DNA of 64,000 nt from positions 1 to 64,000 of the forward strand of contig SKCR01033656.1 of assembly GCA_019454045.1 (NCBI GenBank), given 5' to 3'. The stretch is from Zanthoxylum bungeanum. Lineage: Eukaryota; Streptophyta; Magnoliopsida; Sapindales; Rutaceae. Each line of letters starts with the position of its first letter. Position 1 is the first letter of the stretch. The position numbers and the translations under genes are program-made. The notes beneath the pieces were generated by a model, which saw only the letters and a program-made list of their open reading frames with translations, searched no databases and was not told where the DNA came from. Below, one piece after another: positions 11,464 to 21,638 of the stretch.

Positions 11464-13568
11464 CCAAAAATCGACCCCATTCTTTTCAAATTGAACTGGT
11501 CAGATAGCGATCGTGGAAAGAAGCGCAAATTGGACAGAGATCTTAATCGGTAATTTTTCGTAGTAATTCTGCTAACCAGGTACTATCCTCTAAACTCTTC
11601 CTTTACTGTTTAAGACATTGGGGAAAATGTCTCATTTAGGTTTGGGGGTGGGGAATAATATCTTTTTTTATGTGTTATTTTTAGTCTTAAATTTTTCGAA
11701 AAATATAAAAAAAATTGAAATAATTTTCAAAAATTACAAAAATATTTTGCGTTTTTGTGTTTTGACTAAAAAGATGAAATTAGTAAGAGATAGCTGTGTA
11801 AGAAGTTTCCACTCCTGAGACGTATTTCAAACCTATTTCGAAACAAGTTAATTTTTATTTATTTCCTTTTAAATTATTTAATTTGTAAATTCTTCTTAAA
11901 ACTGACTGAAATGGATCTTCATTTGCTTACATGGCAGGTATTATCAATATGCATAGTAACATACAGATATGAATTGTAATTGAAAAGTTTGTAATATTCA
12001 GTGCTCTAGTTTAATTGGAGAAAGCATCTATAAATGGCAATGGAGTAAAAAAAAAAAAAAGTCTGAGATCCGGGTTATTAAGTCTGTAAGGGTGTTTTAA
12101 CACCTAGTGCCCTAAAGCCAACAGGTTTGAGAGTCACTGGCTCAAAGCTCGCTACATGGATCAAGGATGTTGCAAAAATATATATAACTGAAGTTGGATT
12201 ATTAAGTCCGTAGGGGTGTTTTAACACCTGGTGCCCTAAAGCCAACTGGTTTGGGAGCCACCGACCCAAAGCTCGCTACATAGACGGAAGGTATTGTATA
12301 TAAATAAAAAGTCAAAATTCAAAAATCAAAGAAAAAATCAGAAAAATCAGAAAAATTATTCTTGTAAAAAGATAAAAAGGTATTTTATGTGTTATTTTTA
12401 GTTTAAAATTTTTTGAAAAATACAAAAAAAAAATTGAAATTTTACAAAAATATTTTGCGTTTTTGTGTTTTGACTAAAAATGTGAAATTGGTAAGATATA
12501 GCTGTGTAAGGAGTTTCCACTCCTGAGACGTATTTCAAACCTAATTCGAAACAAGTTAATTTTGTTTATTTTCTTTTAAATTATTTAATTTGTAAATTCT
12601 TCTTAAAACTTACTAAAATGGATCTTCATATGCTAAGTTGGCAGGTATTATCAATATACATAGTAACATACATATATGAATTGTAATTGAAAAGTTTGTA
12701 ATATTCAGTGCTCTAGTTTAATTGGAGAAAACATCTATAAATGGCAATGGAGTTAAAAAAAAAAGTCTGAGATCCGGGTTATTAAGTCTGTTAGGGTGTT
12801 TTAACACCTAGTGCCCTAAAGGAAACTGGTTTGGGAGTCACAGGCCCAAAGCTCGCTACATGGATCAAGGATGTTGCAAAAATATATATTTCTGAAGTTT
12901 GGGTTATTAAGTCCGTAGGGGTGTTTTAACACCTGTTGCCCTAAAGGCAACTGGTTTGGGAGCCACCGACCCAAAGCTCGATACATATACGGAAGGTATT
13001 GTATATAAATAAAAAATCAAAGAAAAAAAATCAAAGAAAAAATCAGAAAAATCAGAAAAATTATTCCATTGCTGTAAAAAAATGTCAATTCTAATAAAAC
13101 TTTAGGACAAAAATATTACTCTCTTATCAACTACACTTGTGACTGTTGTGGGCAAAAAATGAGTTGATTAATATTTTTTTAGCTGTGTATATGGAGAATG
13201 GTAAAAATAATCGGAGAATTTACTTATTTGGTAATTTAGAAAGAAACAAAACAACTAGTAACTTGGAATATAAATTTCACATGATTAGTCACTAACTTCT
13301 TTATTCTCTTTTCGCTTGTCTTTTTGTTTTTGTGTGCATTAGTTTTATAACATTTTTACTTTTTGTAAAATATTTGTGGGTATCATTGCTGTAAACCCTC
13401 ACGAGACTATAACCCGTTCACTAGGGACACATAGGGGTTTAAAGGCTTGTTGCATATGCTAAATGCAACCGTGATCCCTACGAAAGTGTCTTAGTTTAAT
13501 TTTAATTGCTTCTTGTATTTTATTTTTTGTTTTGCTAGAGTACTAGCAAAATGTTAGGTTTGGGGGTG
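11464..13568 (+). other. LOG 3' end and 3' UTR of element A, with PPT
   Basis: After the old LOG stop at 11551 comes ACATTGGGGAAAATG (about 11612) as in Z and B. Two near-copies of a block of about 700 bp follow (about 11667-12379 and 12382-13080), and each ends in two structured units. The tail has 'TAAACCCTCACGAGACTATAA'-like and CTAGGGACAC motifs shared by all Athila copies. The PPT is TTAGGTTTGGGGGTG, ending at 13568. Confidence 0.75.
12069..12995 (+). repeat. Structured 3' UTR units (four copies)
   Basis: Units of about 95 bp begin near 12075, 12199, 12778 and 12902. Each has GGGTGTTTTAACACC (stem GGTGTT/AACACC), then GTGCCCTAAA, then a TTTGGGAGCCAC..CCCAAA hairpin (TTTGGG/CCCAAA or near). 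Equivalent units occur in E (25545-25770), in B (47955-48330) and, inverted, near 52380-52470. Confidence 0.7.
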
Positions 13569-14192
13569 TGATGAGCGGAAAATATATAAATATTTACCAC
13601 CCCTTTTACTTAATATTTTGTTTAATTTCTCGGGTTTGATGAACATTTTAATATGTTTTAGTTTATTTTACAAATAAAATAATATTGGGACACAATGAAA
13701 TTATTTAGGACGAAATGTGGGTCAAATAAGGGTAAAAATTGGACTTGATATTTTAATTTTGGAGATTGGAAACTTGAAAGGGCGTTTTTGACGAAGTGCA
13801 GTTTTGGAAATTCCAATTTTGCGCATCTGTCGTATTTTGGGAATAACCTTTTACTCCGATATCGGATTGAGCTGATTCAAGTTACAGATTTAAGAAGACT
13901 CAAAGATATACAACTTTGAAAGACAACATAATTTCAAATTCTGAAGATTTCATGACCGAAATTGATGAACCATCCAGAAGTGTGTTGTGTATAATTATTA
14001 AAGTCATTTTCAATCATTTTCAAAGCAAAAAAATAAATTAATAAATAAATAATTAAATTTTCAAGTCACCACCCAATCAAAAAATCAATCTATTAGATAC
14101 TTATAAATATTTAACTCCATAAATTGATAAAAAAAGGTTTTAAGTCCTCGTGGGATCGATACTTTTTATACTACTTGTGATTACGCCGTTCA
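13569..14192 (+). mobile_element. 3' LTR of element A, internally deleted
   Basis: It starts TGATGAGCGG after the PPT. It follows the 5' LTR to about 14060, then jumps over about 1.4 kb to the LTR end (TAAGTCCTCGTGGGATCG ... CCGTTCA). Length is 624 bp against 2045 bp for the 5' LTR. TSD TTTAC follows. Confidence 0.9.
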
Positions 14193-15087
14193 TTTACCAA
14201 ATCAATCTTATTAGTGGCTAGTTAATAAGTAACATTAAGACTAAGACTCAATAAATAAACCTATATGTCACACACGACACAAACTAACCAACTTGTAAGC
14301 CTATGGTATTGGAATTCATCACAACCATGGATAAGGTATTTAGTTACAATACATATCTAGGATTACTAATGAAATAAATAAATACAATATTATAAAAGAA
14401 ATTTGAAAACTAAAAAGGTAAAAATTACAACAATGAAATAAAATGACGGGGTTGGGGGATCCACTTTTATTAATTCAAATTTAGAAATATCCCTTATAAT
14501 AATATATAAATCTTTGCATTATATTACCAATTGACCATATAGGCGGTATCCTGATTAAGTCAGATTTATAATTAATTCCAAACGACCATAAAAGCGGTAT
14601 CAAATTAATTCAAATGAAATCGGCCTCTATTTATAGACTTCAAAATCAGGCTGCGTCGCTACGTGCGAAGGCTTGGCATCGCGACGCGCTCTATAGTGAA
14701 TGGAGGCTGTCTACAGACTTCATTATTGGCTCGGAATCGCGAAGGGTTAAGGGTTTGCGTCGTGACGCTGACTTCATGATGACGTAAGTGATGACACGCG
14801 CTAGTAAACTGAATTATTGTGCTGGTGTCATGATGACATGATGATGATGCCGTGATGACATGGTGATCATGCGCGTCAGTAGCTCAATAATTGAGGTGCG
14901 TCGTGACGTAGAAGGCTTGGTCGTCGCGACGCGTGAATTTCCCATTTTGCCATTTTCATTCAATTTTCACCGTTTTATTTATCTATAAAATAACACAAAA
15001 CACATCAAAATATTCACAAAACTCGAGAAACTATACAAAATATTAAGTAAAATTGGAGGTAAATATTGATATATTTTTCACTCATCA
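14193..15087 (-). mobile_element. 3' LTR of G, initial part
   Basis: Continuation of 4993-5552 in inverted orientation. On the minus strand it begins TGATGAGTGAAAAATATATC at 15087. It carries an inverted TATA box (CTATTTATAG, 14627-14636) and inverted hairpin units (about 14525-14601). Confidence 0.88.
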
Positions 15088-15345
15088 CATTCCCAAACCT
15101 AACATTTTGTTAGTACTCGAACAAAACAAAAAAAATAAAATGCAATAAAAAATTTAAAAATAAAATTCAACTAAGCCAATTTCGTAGAGATCACAGTTGC
15201 ATTTAGTGTATGCAACAATCATTTAAACCCCTAGATGTCCCTAGTGGACGAATTATATTCTCGTGAGGGCTTACAACGACGATATCCACAAACGTCAATC
15301 AAATGTATAATCAATCAAAGAAAACAAGTTACTAACTATGGAGGA
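15088..15345 (-). other. PPT and 3' UTR stub of a minus-strand Athila element
   Basis: On the minus strand this is TTAGGTTTGGGAATG right before the LTR, preceded by the conserved CTAGGGACATC and TGCATACACTAAATGC segments. It is cut at about 15340 (..ACAAGTTACTAAC) and joined to plus-strand gag. The identical join occurs at about 28243. Confidence 0.75.
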
Positions 15346-16024
15346 GCACACAAGTTGTGAACATCACCAGAACCACAAATTCACCATATGGAGGAGCACC
15401 AGAACCAATTCAACATAAAGAGATGTTGAACTACGTCAATAATTTCAACATACAAGGGAATAATCCATATTCCAACACCTACAACCCAGGGTGGAGGAAT
15501 CATCCTAATTTTTCATGGAGCAATAATTTAGGGCAAATGAACAACCCACCACCCGGATTCCAGCAGCAAAACAAAGGCCATGAGTATGACAAAGAAGCAG
15601 GAATAACTGAAGTGCTGGCACAGTTAAAAATGCAAGAAGCAAAATACGATGCTTTAGTAGCTATGGTTCAAAATCAAGTGGCATTTAATCAAAGCCATTC
15701 AGCTTTTATCAAAGCATTGGAGAATCAAATTGGACAACTGGCCAATGCTTAGAGTTACAGACCGCCAGGGAACCTTCCTAGAAATATAGAACCAAATCCA
15801 AGGAACATGGGGAATGAGCAATGTCATGTCATCATGTTAAAAGCGGTACTGAAATCAATAAAGATGTTGGAATCAATACAGCCATTAAAGAAGTTCCAAA
15901 ATAAACAGAGCAACCGATGGAGGAAAAAGAAGCAAAAGAAAAAGAACCAGAAAGAATCACTCCACCTCCACCTTTACCATAGCGTCTTTAGAAAAAAAAA
16001 CTGAACAAGCAGTTTGCTCGATTC
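15346..16024 (+). pseudogene. gag: Element E: 3' part of gag
   Basis: This plus-strand fragment starts mid-gag, with no LTR or PBS before it. It reads SPYGGAPEPIQHKEMLNYVN, YSNTYNPGWRNHPNFSWSNN, PPPGFQQQNKG and ALENQIGQLANA. Stops follow (15750) and frames shift. It is close to gag of A but a separate copy, and to the fragments at 26027 and 28244. Confidence 0.85.
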
Positions 16025-16813
16025 TTGGAGGTGTTCAAAAAGTTACATATCAACATTCCATTTGCAGAAGCGTTGGAACAAATGCCCAGCTATGCCAAAT
16101 TCATGAAAGTCATTCTTTCACGAAAGCGGAGATTGGGAGATTATGAGACAGTAGCATTATTAGAAGAATGCAGAGCTATCATTCAGAGAAAACTTTCCCC
16201 AAAGTTAAAAGATCCTGGCAGTTTTACTGTTCCTTGCACCATAGGAGAACATGACTTTGGTAAGGCTCTGTGTGATCTAGTGGTAAGGCTTTGTGTGATC
16301 TAGGTGCGAGTGTTAACTTGATGCCTTTTTTCTATTTTCAGGAAACTGCAGATTGGAGAAACAATGCCCACTTCAGTCTCTCTATAACTTGCTGATAGAA
16401 CGCTCGTATTTTCGAGAGGTGTAGTTGAAGATGTGCTGGTCAAAGTTGACAAATTCATTTTCCCAGCAGATTTTATTGTCCTTGATATGGAGGAATGTGA
16501 AGACGTACCGATCATCCTCGGGAGACCATTCTTGGCTATAGGTCAAATTATTATTGATGTACAAAAAGAAGAACTTACCATGAGGGTACAAGACCAAGAA
16601 GTAACATTAAATGTCTTCAAAGCCATGAATTTCCTGAATAACGAGAAGGAGGAATGTTTCAGACTTGATGTAATAAATAGCACCATCCAGACCTCTAATG
16701 TAGTGCCAAGTTCTACTAACAAACTTAAAACATGTCAATTGCCTGTGGAGCCTGAAGATAAAGCGTACTACGCACTGAAGATGCCAAGTCTTGCCCTACA
16801 AGCAACAGAAGAG
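16025..16813 (+). pseudogene. Element E: protease region with a 23-bp duplication at the active site
   Basis: Aspartic protease relic: INIPFAEALEQMPSYAKF, GDYETVALLEECRAIIQRKL, DPGSFTVPCTIGEHDFGKAL. A direct repeat of about 23 bp (16259-16281 and 16282-16303, GGTAAGGCT.TGTGTGATC) splits the active-site stretch, so the DLGAS codons fall out of frame. After it, VDKFIFPADFIVLDMEE, VPIILGRPFLAIGQ and MRVQDQEVTLNVFKAMNF continue in the 16433-16972 frame. Confidence 0.87.
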
Positions 16814-17166
16814 AAACAGTCCCATCAGCTCAACAAATTGGAGGAATTTCACATTCAGCCTTTTGAGAATGCCAAATTGTACAAAGAAAAGGCCAAGAAG
16901 AAATATGATGAGAAGTTAGTGCGTATACAATTGGAACCAGGGAAAAATGTACTGTTAACAAATCAGGAGTGAAACTATTTCCATGGAAGCCAAAATCATG
17001 GTGGTCAGGTCCATTCCTAATCACCAAGGTTTTACAAGGCAGCAGTTGAGATACATGATCCAAACTCCAACCAATTATTCAATGTTAAAAATAAGCGTGT
17101 CAAGCACTACTGGGGGAATCATTTGAGCGACAAAAAGAAAGTGTCATATTTTCAGATCCAGCATAA
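16814..17166 (+). pseudogene. Element E: integrase C-terminal remnant fused to protease
   Basis: The frame runs from the protease linker (SLALQATEEK) into HIQPFENAKLYKEKAKKKYD and RIQLEPGKNVLL, then after a stop at 16970 into WKPKSWWSGPFLITKVLQ and NKRVKHYWG. No RT, RNase H or DDE core lies between. The junction is the same as in A. Confidence 0.82.
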
Positions 17167-17599
17167 CGGTCGGGCAGTCACGTCTAGCTGACGACGTTAA
17201 ATTTAGCGCTAGTAGGGAGGCAACCCATGTAATTTGTTGTAATTTTCGTTTTCATATTTTGTGTATACATGTTGTAAAGTTTTTAATTTTGTGTGTTATT
17301 TTTGTAAGGAAAAGCACAAACGGGGCATTTTAAGACAGAAGGAATGGTGTTTGGCAATCACAAATAAGAGAGCTAATTCATTTGTGATGGCTGAGTAAAG
17401 AATGAATTCTTTAGACGTATCCTAATGAATTTATACTAAGCGAGTGCCTATTTGTACACAATTCCATTGCCTTAATAATTGCTTTGATTTTCTTTTCTGT
17501 TTTTATTTCCTTTAATTTCACCGACAAGATCTATACTTTTTGACTTTCATGATTTATTTTAACGTTTATTGTCATTTGGCAGGTACTAGTGCTACTATT
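17167..17599 (+). pseudogene. Spacer with the Cys-rich ORF relic in E
   Basis: It begins with the Athila motif GGGAGGCAACCCATG (about 17215). The part 17305-17480 aligns with the C-terminal part of B's 160-aa ORF (GGAATGGTGTTTGGC.., GATGGCTGAGTAAAGAATG, CGTATCCTAATGAATTTAT), broken by stops. The rest is T-rich and non-coding. Confidence 0.6.
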
Positions 17600-17685
17600 A
17601 CTCACCCATTTTCAGGTTCTATAAATTCAGCTCTAAATTTCTCTTTTCGACAGATCCAGATATACATCCAAATAAGAGAGAGAAA
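17600..17685 (+). promoter_or_regulatory. Conserved block before LOG2
   Basis: CTCACCCATTTTCAGG (AG at 17614-17615) and CTATAAATT (17619-17627) stand as before LOG1 and LOG3, 59 nt before the ATG. Confidence 0.5.
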
Positions 17686-17697
17686 ATGGAAGCAACT
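17686..17697 (+). pseudogene. LOG2, first four codons (split by element D)
   Basis: ATG GAA GCA ACT, then element D. The last five bases, CAACT, are repeated at 24357-24361 as D's TSD, and the LOG frame resumes at 24362. The start matches LOG1 (METT) and LOG3 (METT). Confidence 0.85.
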
Positions 17698-18939
17698 TGA
17701 TAAGTGCACGAAAGTGTACTTAGAACACTGCTAACTCAGCTTTATTATCATATATTTTAATCTTAATTAGAGTCATTTTGTGCTTTGTTAATAGGAAGTG
17801 ATGGATCGAGGAGAATGGAGCAATTGAACATGTTTCAGAGCCTAACAGACGTATCGGACGCACGCAGGAGCATCAGCACCGCACTGAATTTAAAAAGGAT
17901 ATAAATTTTGATTTAGAAAGAGTTACGAGACCCATAATATCGATTTGCATCTACTCAAGTAGATATAGACAATTGTAGCATCCTTTACAGCTTTTGGAGT
18001 GTTGAGATGCGCGGCGCATGTCGCGACGCGAAGCTGCGATTTCAGGATTTTGTGATGTGTGTTTTTAATGCAATTTAGGGTTTCAGGACTTTTCTATATA
18101 AATCCAACTTCGTCCTAAACCCTAGAGAAGGAGAAAATCAGAGATAAACAGAGGAAAAATACACAAAAAAGCCAAAAACACAATTCATAGAGAGGAAAAA
18201 CGAAGAACTTTAAGGAAATCAAGACGTCTCTCCAATCTATTCAGGTTGCATCTCTTTCTTTCATGGAGAACTAATCTCCTAGGCAAAGCTAAGGATGAAC
18301 TTCTGTATTTTAACTTCTTATATTCATGTTGTTGATTCTTGAATGAACCTTTTAACATTTAATAAAATTGATGGTTGTTATTTTTTATTATCCTTCGATT
18401 TCTTAGCCCAAAAATTGTGTTTTGTCAAATCCCATATAGATACAGTCATGCTTCTTCTATGTGTGATTTGTGAAACCAGTTGTGACTGATAAAGTTTTTT
18501 TATATTTTGGTATTCTGCTGCAGTATTGCCTGAGGGTATATTGTCGACGTTAGATAGCTCGTAATGATAACTTTTGTGTGCTGTTAACATAGAGAAAATA
18601 ATCATTAATTACCCTAAAATTTAATATGACTAGAATTGAATATCTTCCAATTGTTGGTTTGGGATGTGAAACCTTCAATTGTGTAATGAAAAAAATCAAT
18701 AACTGAATACATGAGGTTGATACAAGAGGAATTCCAGATGCTTTGCTGTTTATCTCTACTGATAAAATCCTGCAACTTTTCATAATCTTTAGTTTAAATT
18801 ACAAATTTAATATTTTCTTTAATAAAGTTATTGCTAAACGTTCTTGATTGAGTGCATCAGTTTCATTGTAACCATCTCTCCGAGGAATCGACACCCCAGC
18901 TATGCTGCGATAACCGCGAGTCATATTTGGGCGTAATCA
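17698..18939 (+). mobile_element. 5' LTR of element D
   Basis: Starts TGATAAGTGC and ends ..GGGCGTAATCA. TATA-like CTATATAAAT lies at 18094-18103, followed by CCAACTT. The segment just before the end (ATCGACACCCCAGC) resembles the terminal part of B's LTR (GATCGACCCCGGAC). Confidence 0.92.
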
Positions 18940-18944
18940 AAATT

Positions 18945-18962
18945 TGGTGCCGTTGCCGGGGA
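18945..18962 (+). promoter_or_regulatory. Primer-binding site of element D
   Basis: TGGTGCCGTTGCCGGGGA, one mismatch to the perfect tRNA-Asp-type site in B, 5 nt after the LTR. Confidence 0.88.
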
Positions 18963-19271
18963 GATGGTTTACAAGCAAAAAGACCAGGTTTGCTTAGTCA
19001 ACAATGAAGCGGTAAATTCGTTCTATTTTTTTATTATTAGTATTTTAATTAATTTATTTATTTATTATTCGCTTATTTATTTTCTTTTAGTATTTTAGTT
19101 TTTATTTTTATTCTTAATTAGTTCTTTTTATTTTTTTTAGTCATTTATTTTAATATTTATTTTAGTTATTTTATTCTTGTTTAAGTTTTAGTTAGATTTT
19201 AAGTTTTAGTTTATTCTTTTTATTTTATTTTTATTTTATTTTATTTCTCGTATTATTTGAACTTAAATTAC
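18963..19271 (+). other. T-rich leader of element D
   Basis: Runs of TTTTATTTTAGTT repeats without coding potential, typical of Athila 5' leaders. Confidence 0.6.
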
Positions 19272-20780
19272 ATGTCTAAAGGTGGGGATAGATTTGGTAG
19301 ATTTGTTAGGACTGAGGAAGAAAGCTCAGATTCTGAGAACATATTTGAAAATCCTTTTTCTACACCATCCGCTTCTAGCGCACATAACATGAGTGAATAC
19401 GGGAGACTACCTAGAAGGACTCTTGAAGAGTACCGCCACCCAACTCGCACAGTGACACCTTAATGCATCATGTTTCCTCCTAATGCACCACACATAAACT
19501 TTAGGCCTGGAATGATACAGTATCTTCCAACTTTTCACGGTTTAGAGAGCGAGAATCCTTACGTGCACATTAAGGAATTTGAAGAGGTTGTAGCAACCTT
19601 CCATGACCGGTTTGGAAACACAGACACGATTAGACTTAAGTTTTTTCCATTTGCCTTTAAGGACAGAGCTAAGAGCTGGTTGTATTCTTTAAGACCCAGG
19701 TCAATAGGATCGTGGGGCGAGATGACTCAGGTATTTTTCGACAAATATTTCCCACACTATAAGACAGATTCCCTGAAGAGAAAAAATCTATACTTTCTCC
19801 CAGAGAGACAGCGAGACCCTTTATCAAACGTGGGAGTGGTATAAGGAGTTGTTAGCGAGTTTTCCCCACCATGGATATGAGAGTTGGCGTTTAGTAAGTT
19901 ACTTTTATGATGGACTAACCCCTAGGGAACGCCAATTCGTTGCGACGATGTGCAATGGTAAGTTCATTTGAAAGGACCCTGATGAGGCATTCGAGTATTT
20001 AGATGACCTAGCTAATAAATCTCATACTTGGACTGGATCCAATGCTGTAGATAACACGGATATGACACACACCTCCTATAGTAGAAGCTTACAACACTTT
20101 AGGGAAGAGGATGGCCTTAAGACACAAGTCGAGCTATTAACCAGACATATAGGAGCCTTAATAGCCAAAGATAGTAAGACAATGCATTCAGTAGCCCAAA
20201 TAGAATCTCAAGAGTATCCGGTATATGGTGAGATGAGAGGAACATATGAAGAAAAATTCCATGCATTAGGGACGTATCAAAAGTACCCAGAAACCTATAA
20301 TCCTAGTTGGAGAAACCATGCCAACCTTAGTTGGAAGTATGAGTCTCATCAGCCGAGTTAGACATCACCACCCAGAGGATATAGTACCCCTCAATATCAC
20401 ACACCTACGGTTCCTAGAAATTCTTTAGAGGATACAGTGCAAGCATTCGTGTAAGCCCACAGGGTGATTACGGAAGCCCAAATAAAACAAATCAAAGGTT
20501 TGAGTCATTGATAGCTCAAGTATCTGAAGATAATAGGGAGATTAAGAGTCAGATCTGTAAGTTAACTAATGTCTTGAGTGTGCACGAACAAGGAAAATTT
20601 CCATCTCAGGCTCAACCAAATCCATAAGGCCAACACATGACACATGCTACCAATATGAAGGGTGTTAATGTTATATTCACTAGGAATAGTAAAGAGGTAG
20701 GAATACATGATACTCCCAAAACTGTAGGAGACCCTAAAGATATTGATACCAACACCCCACAGGAAGATCCATAGCCACCT
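19272..20780 (+). pseudogene. gag: gag of element D, frameshifted
   Basis: The ATG at 19272 starts MSKGGDRFGRF. A stop at about 19460 separates it from the core in the 19470-19844 frame: YLPTFHGLESENPYVHIKEF, FFPFAFKDRAKSWLYSL, FFDKYFPHYKT. A further frameshift follows at about 19800. Downstream come YNPSWRNHANLSW (about 20295) and a QIxxL-rich segment. The core is closer to gag of B (LPTFHGLESENPYQHLREFE) than to that of A. Recognisable but not translatable as one protein. Confidence 0.87.
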
Positions 20781-21638
20781 TACCAGGTTAGAGTACCATT
20801 TCCTCAAGCCCTTTGGCCCACTACTAGAGCTGCAGACCCAAACGGTGAGATCCTAGAACATCTTAAGCAAATAAAGATCAACCTTCCGTTGTTGCATGTG
20901 ATCAAACAAGTTTCCACATACGCTAAGATTTTAAAGAACCTATGCACCATGAAGAGGAAGCGTCATATAAAAAAGACTGCATTCTTGACAAAGTAGGCAA
21001 GTGCAGTAATTGAACAAAGGACTCCGCCAAAGTATAAAGATCCGGGATGTCCCACCATTACCTGCCACATTGGCACCCATGAGTTTGGTCAAGCATTATT
21101 AGATTTAGGTGCTAGTGTTAATCTCATGCCAAATTTGATTTATGTGCAGTTAGGGCTTTGCGAGATTAATCCTACATCAGTAGCTTTACAGTTAGCTGAC
21201 CGATCCATTAGAACACCACGGGGAGTAGTCGAGGATGTCTTAGTTCAAATTGATAAATTCTACTACCCCATTGACTTCCTAATTTTAGACACCCAGTCTG
21301 TGGTTAACGCTGAGTCTAAAATTCCGCTTATCTTAGGTAGACCTTTTCTTGCCACACCTAATGCTCTAATCAATGGTAGGAATGGTCTAATGAAGCTATC
21401 ATTCAGAAATATGACTCTAGAGGTGAACATTTTTCATGTTGAAAAACAACCGCGGGATGATGATGAGTGTCAAGGTACATACATGCTCGAAGAAGTCCTG
21501 CCAGAAACAGGTCCTCTACAACCTGAATCAAATCCTCCTGCAGTGAAAGTGATCCCAAAGAATCGTAAAAGGAGGAAAAGATGGGCTCATGTTCAATTAA
21601 AGTTGATACCTGGAAAGTTAAAAATGGGGTTGAATTAA
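20781..21638 (+). pseudogene. Protease of element D
   Basis: Aspartic protease with an intact active site DLGAS (21102-21116), flanked by FGQALL before and VNLMPN after. Then ALQLADRSIRTPRGVVEDVL, DKFYYPIDFLILD and PLILGRPFLATPNALI. Upstream, the linker before the fold has a stop (about 20994). The frame 21126-21638 ends in a basic tail (KNRKRRKRW). No RT follows; the element goes directly to its 3' UTR. Confidence 0.87.

Larger units (their letters stand above)
5553..14192 (+). mobile_element. Element A: non-autonomous Athila element carrying LOG1
   Basis: Order: 5' LTR 5553-7597, PBS, gag, protease, a jump to the integrase C-terminus, a relic of the Cys-rich ORF, LOG1, a long 3' UTR, PPT, and 3' LTR 13569-14192. 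A perfect 5-bp TSD (TTTAC) flanks it. RT, RNase H and most of integrase are missing, so any movement needed enzymes from a relative such as G or B. The 3' LTR has lost about 1.4 kb internally, including the TATA region, probably after insertion. The same protease-to-integrase junction occurs in E, so the deletion predates both copies. Confidence 0.92.
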
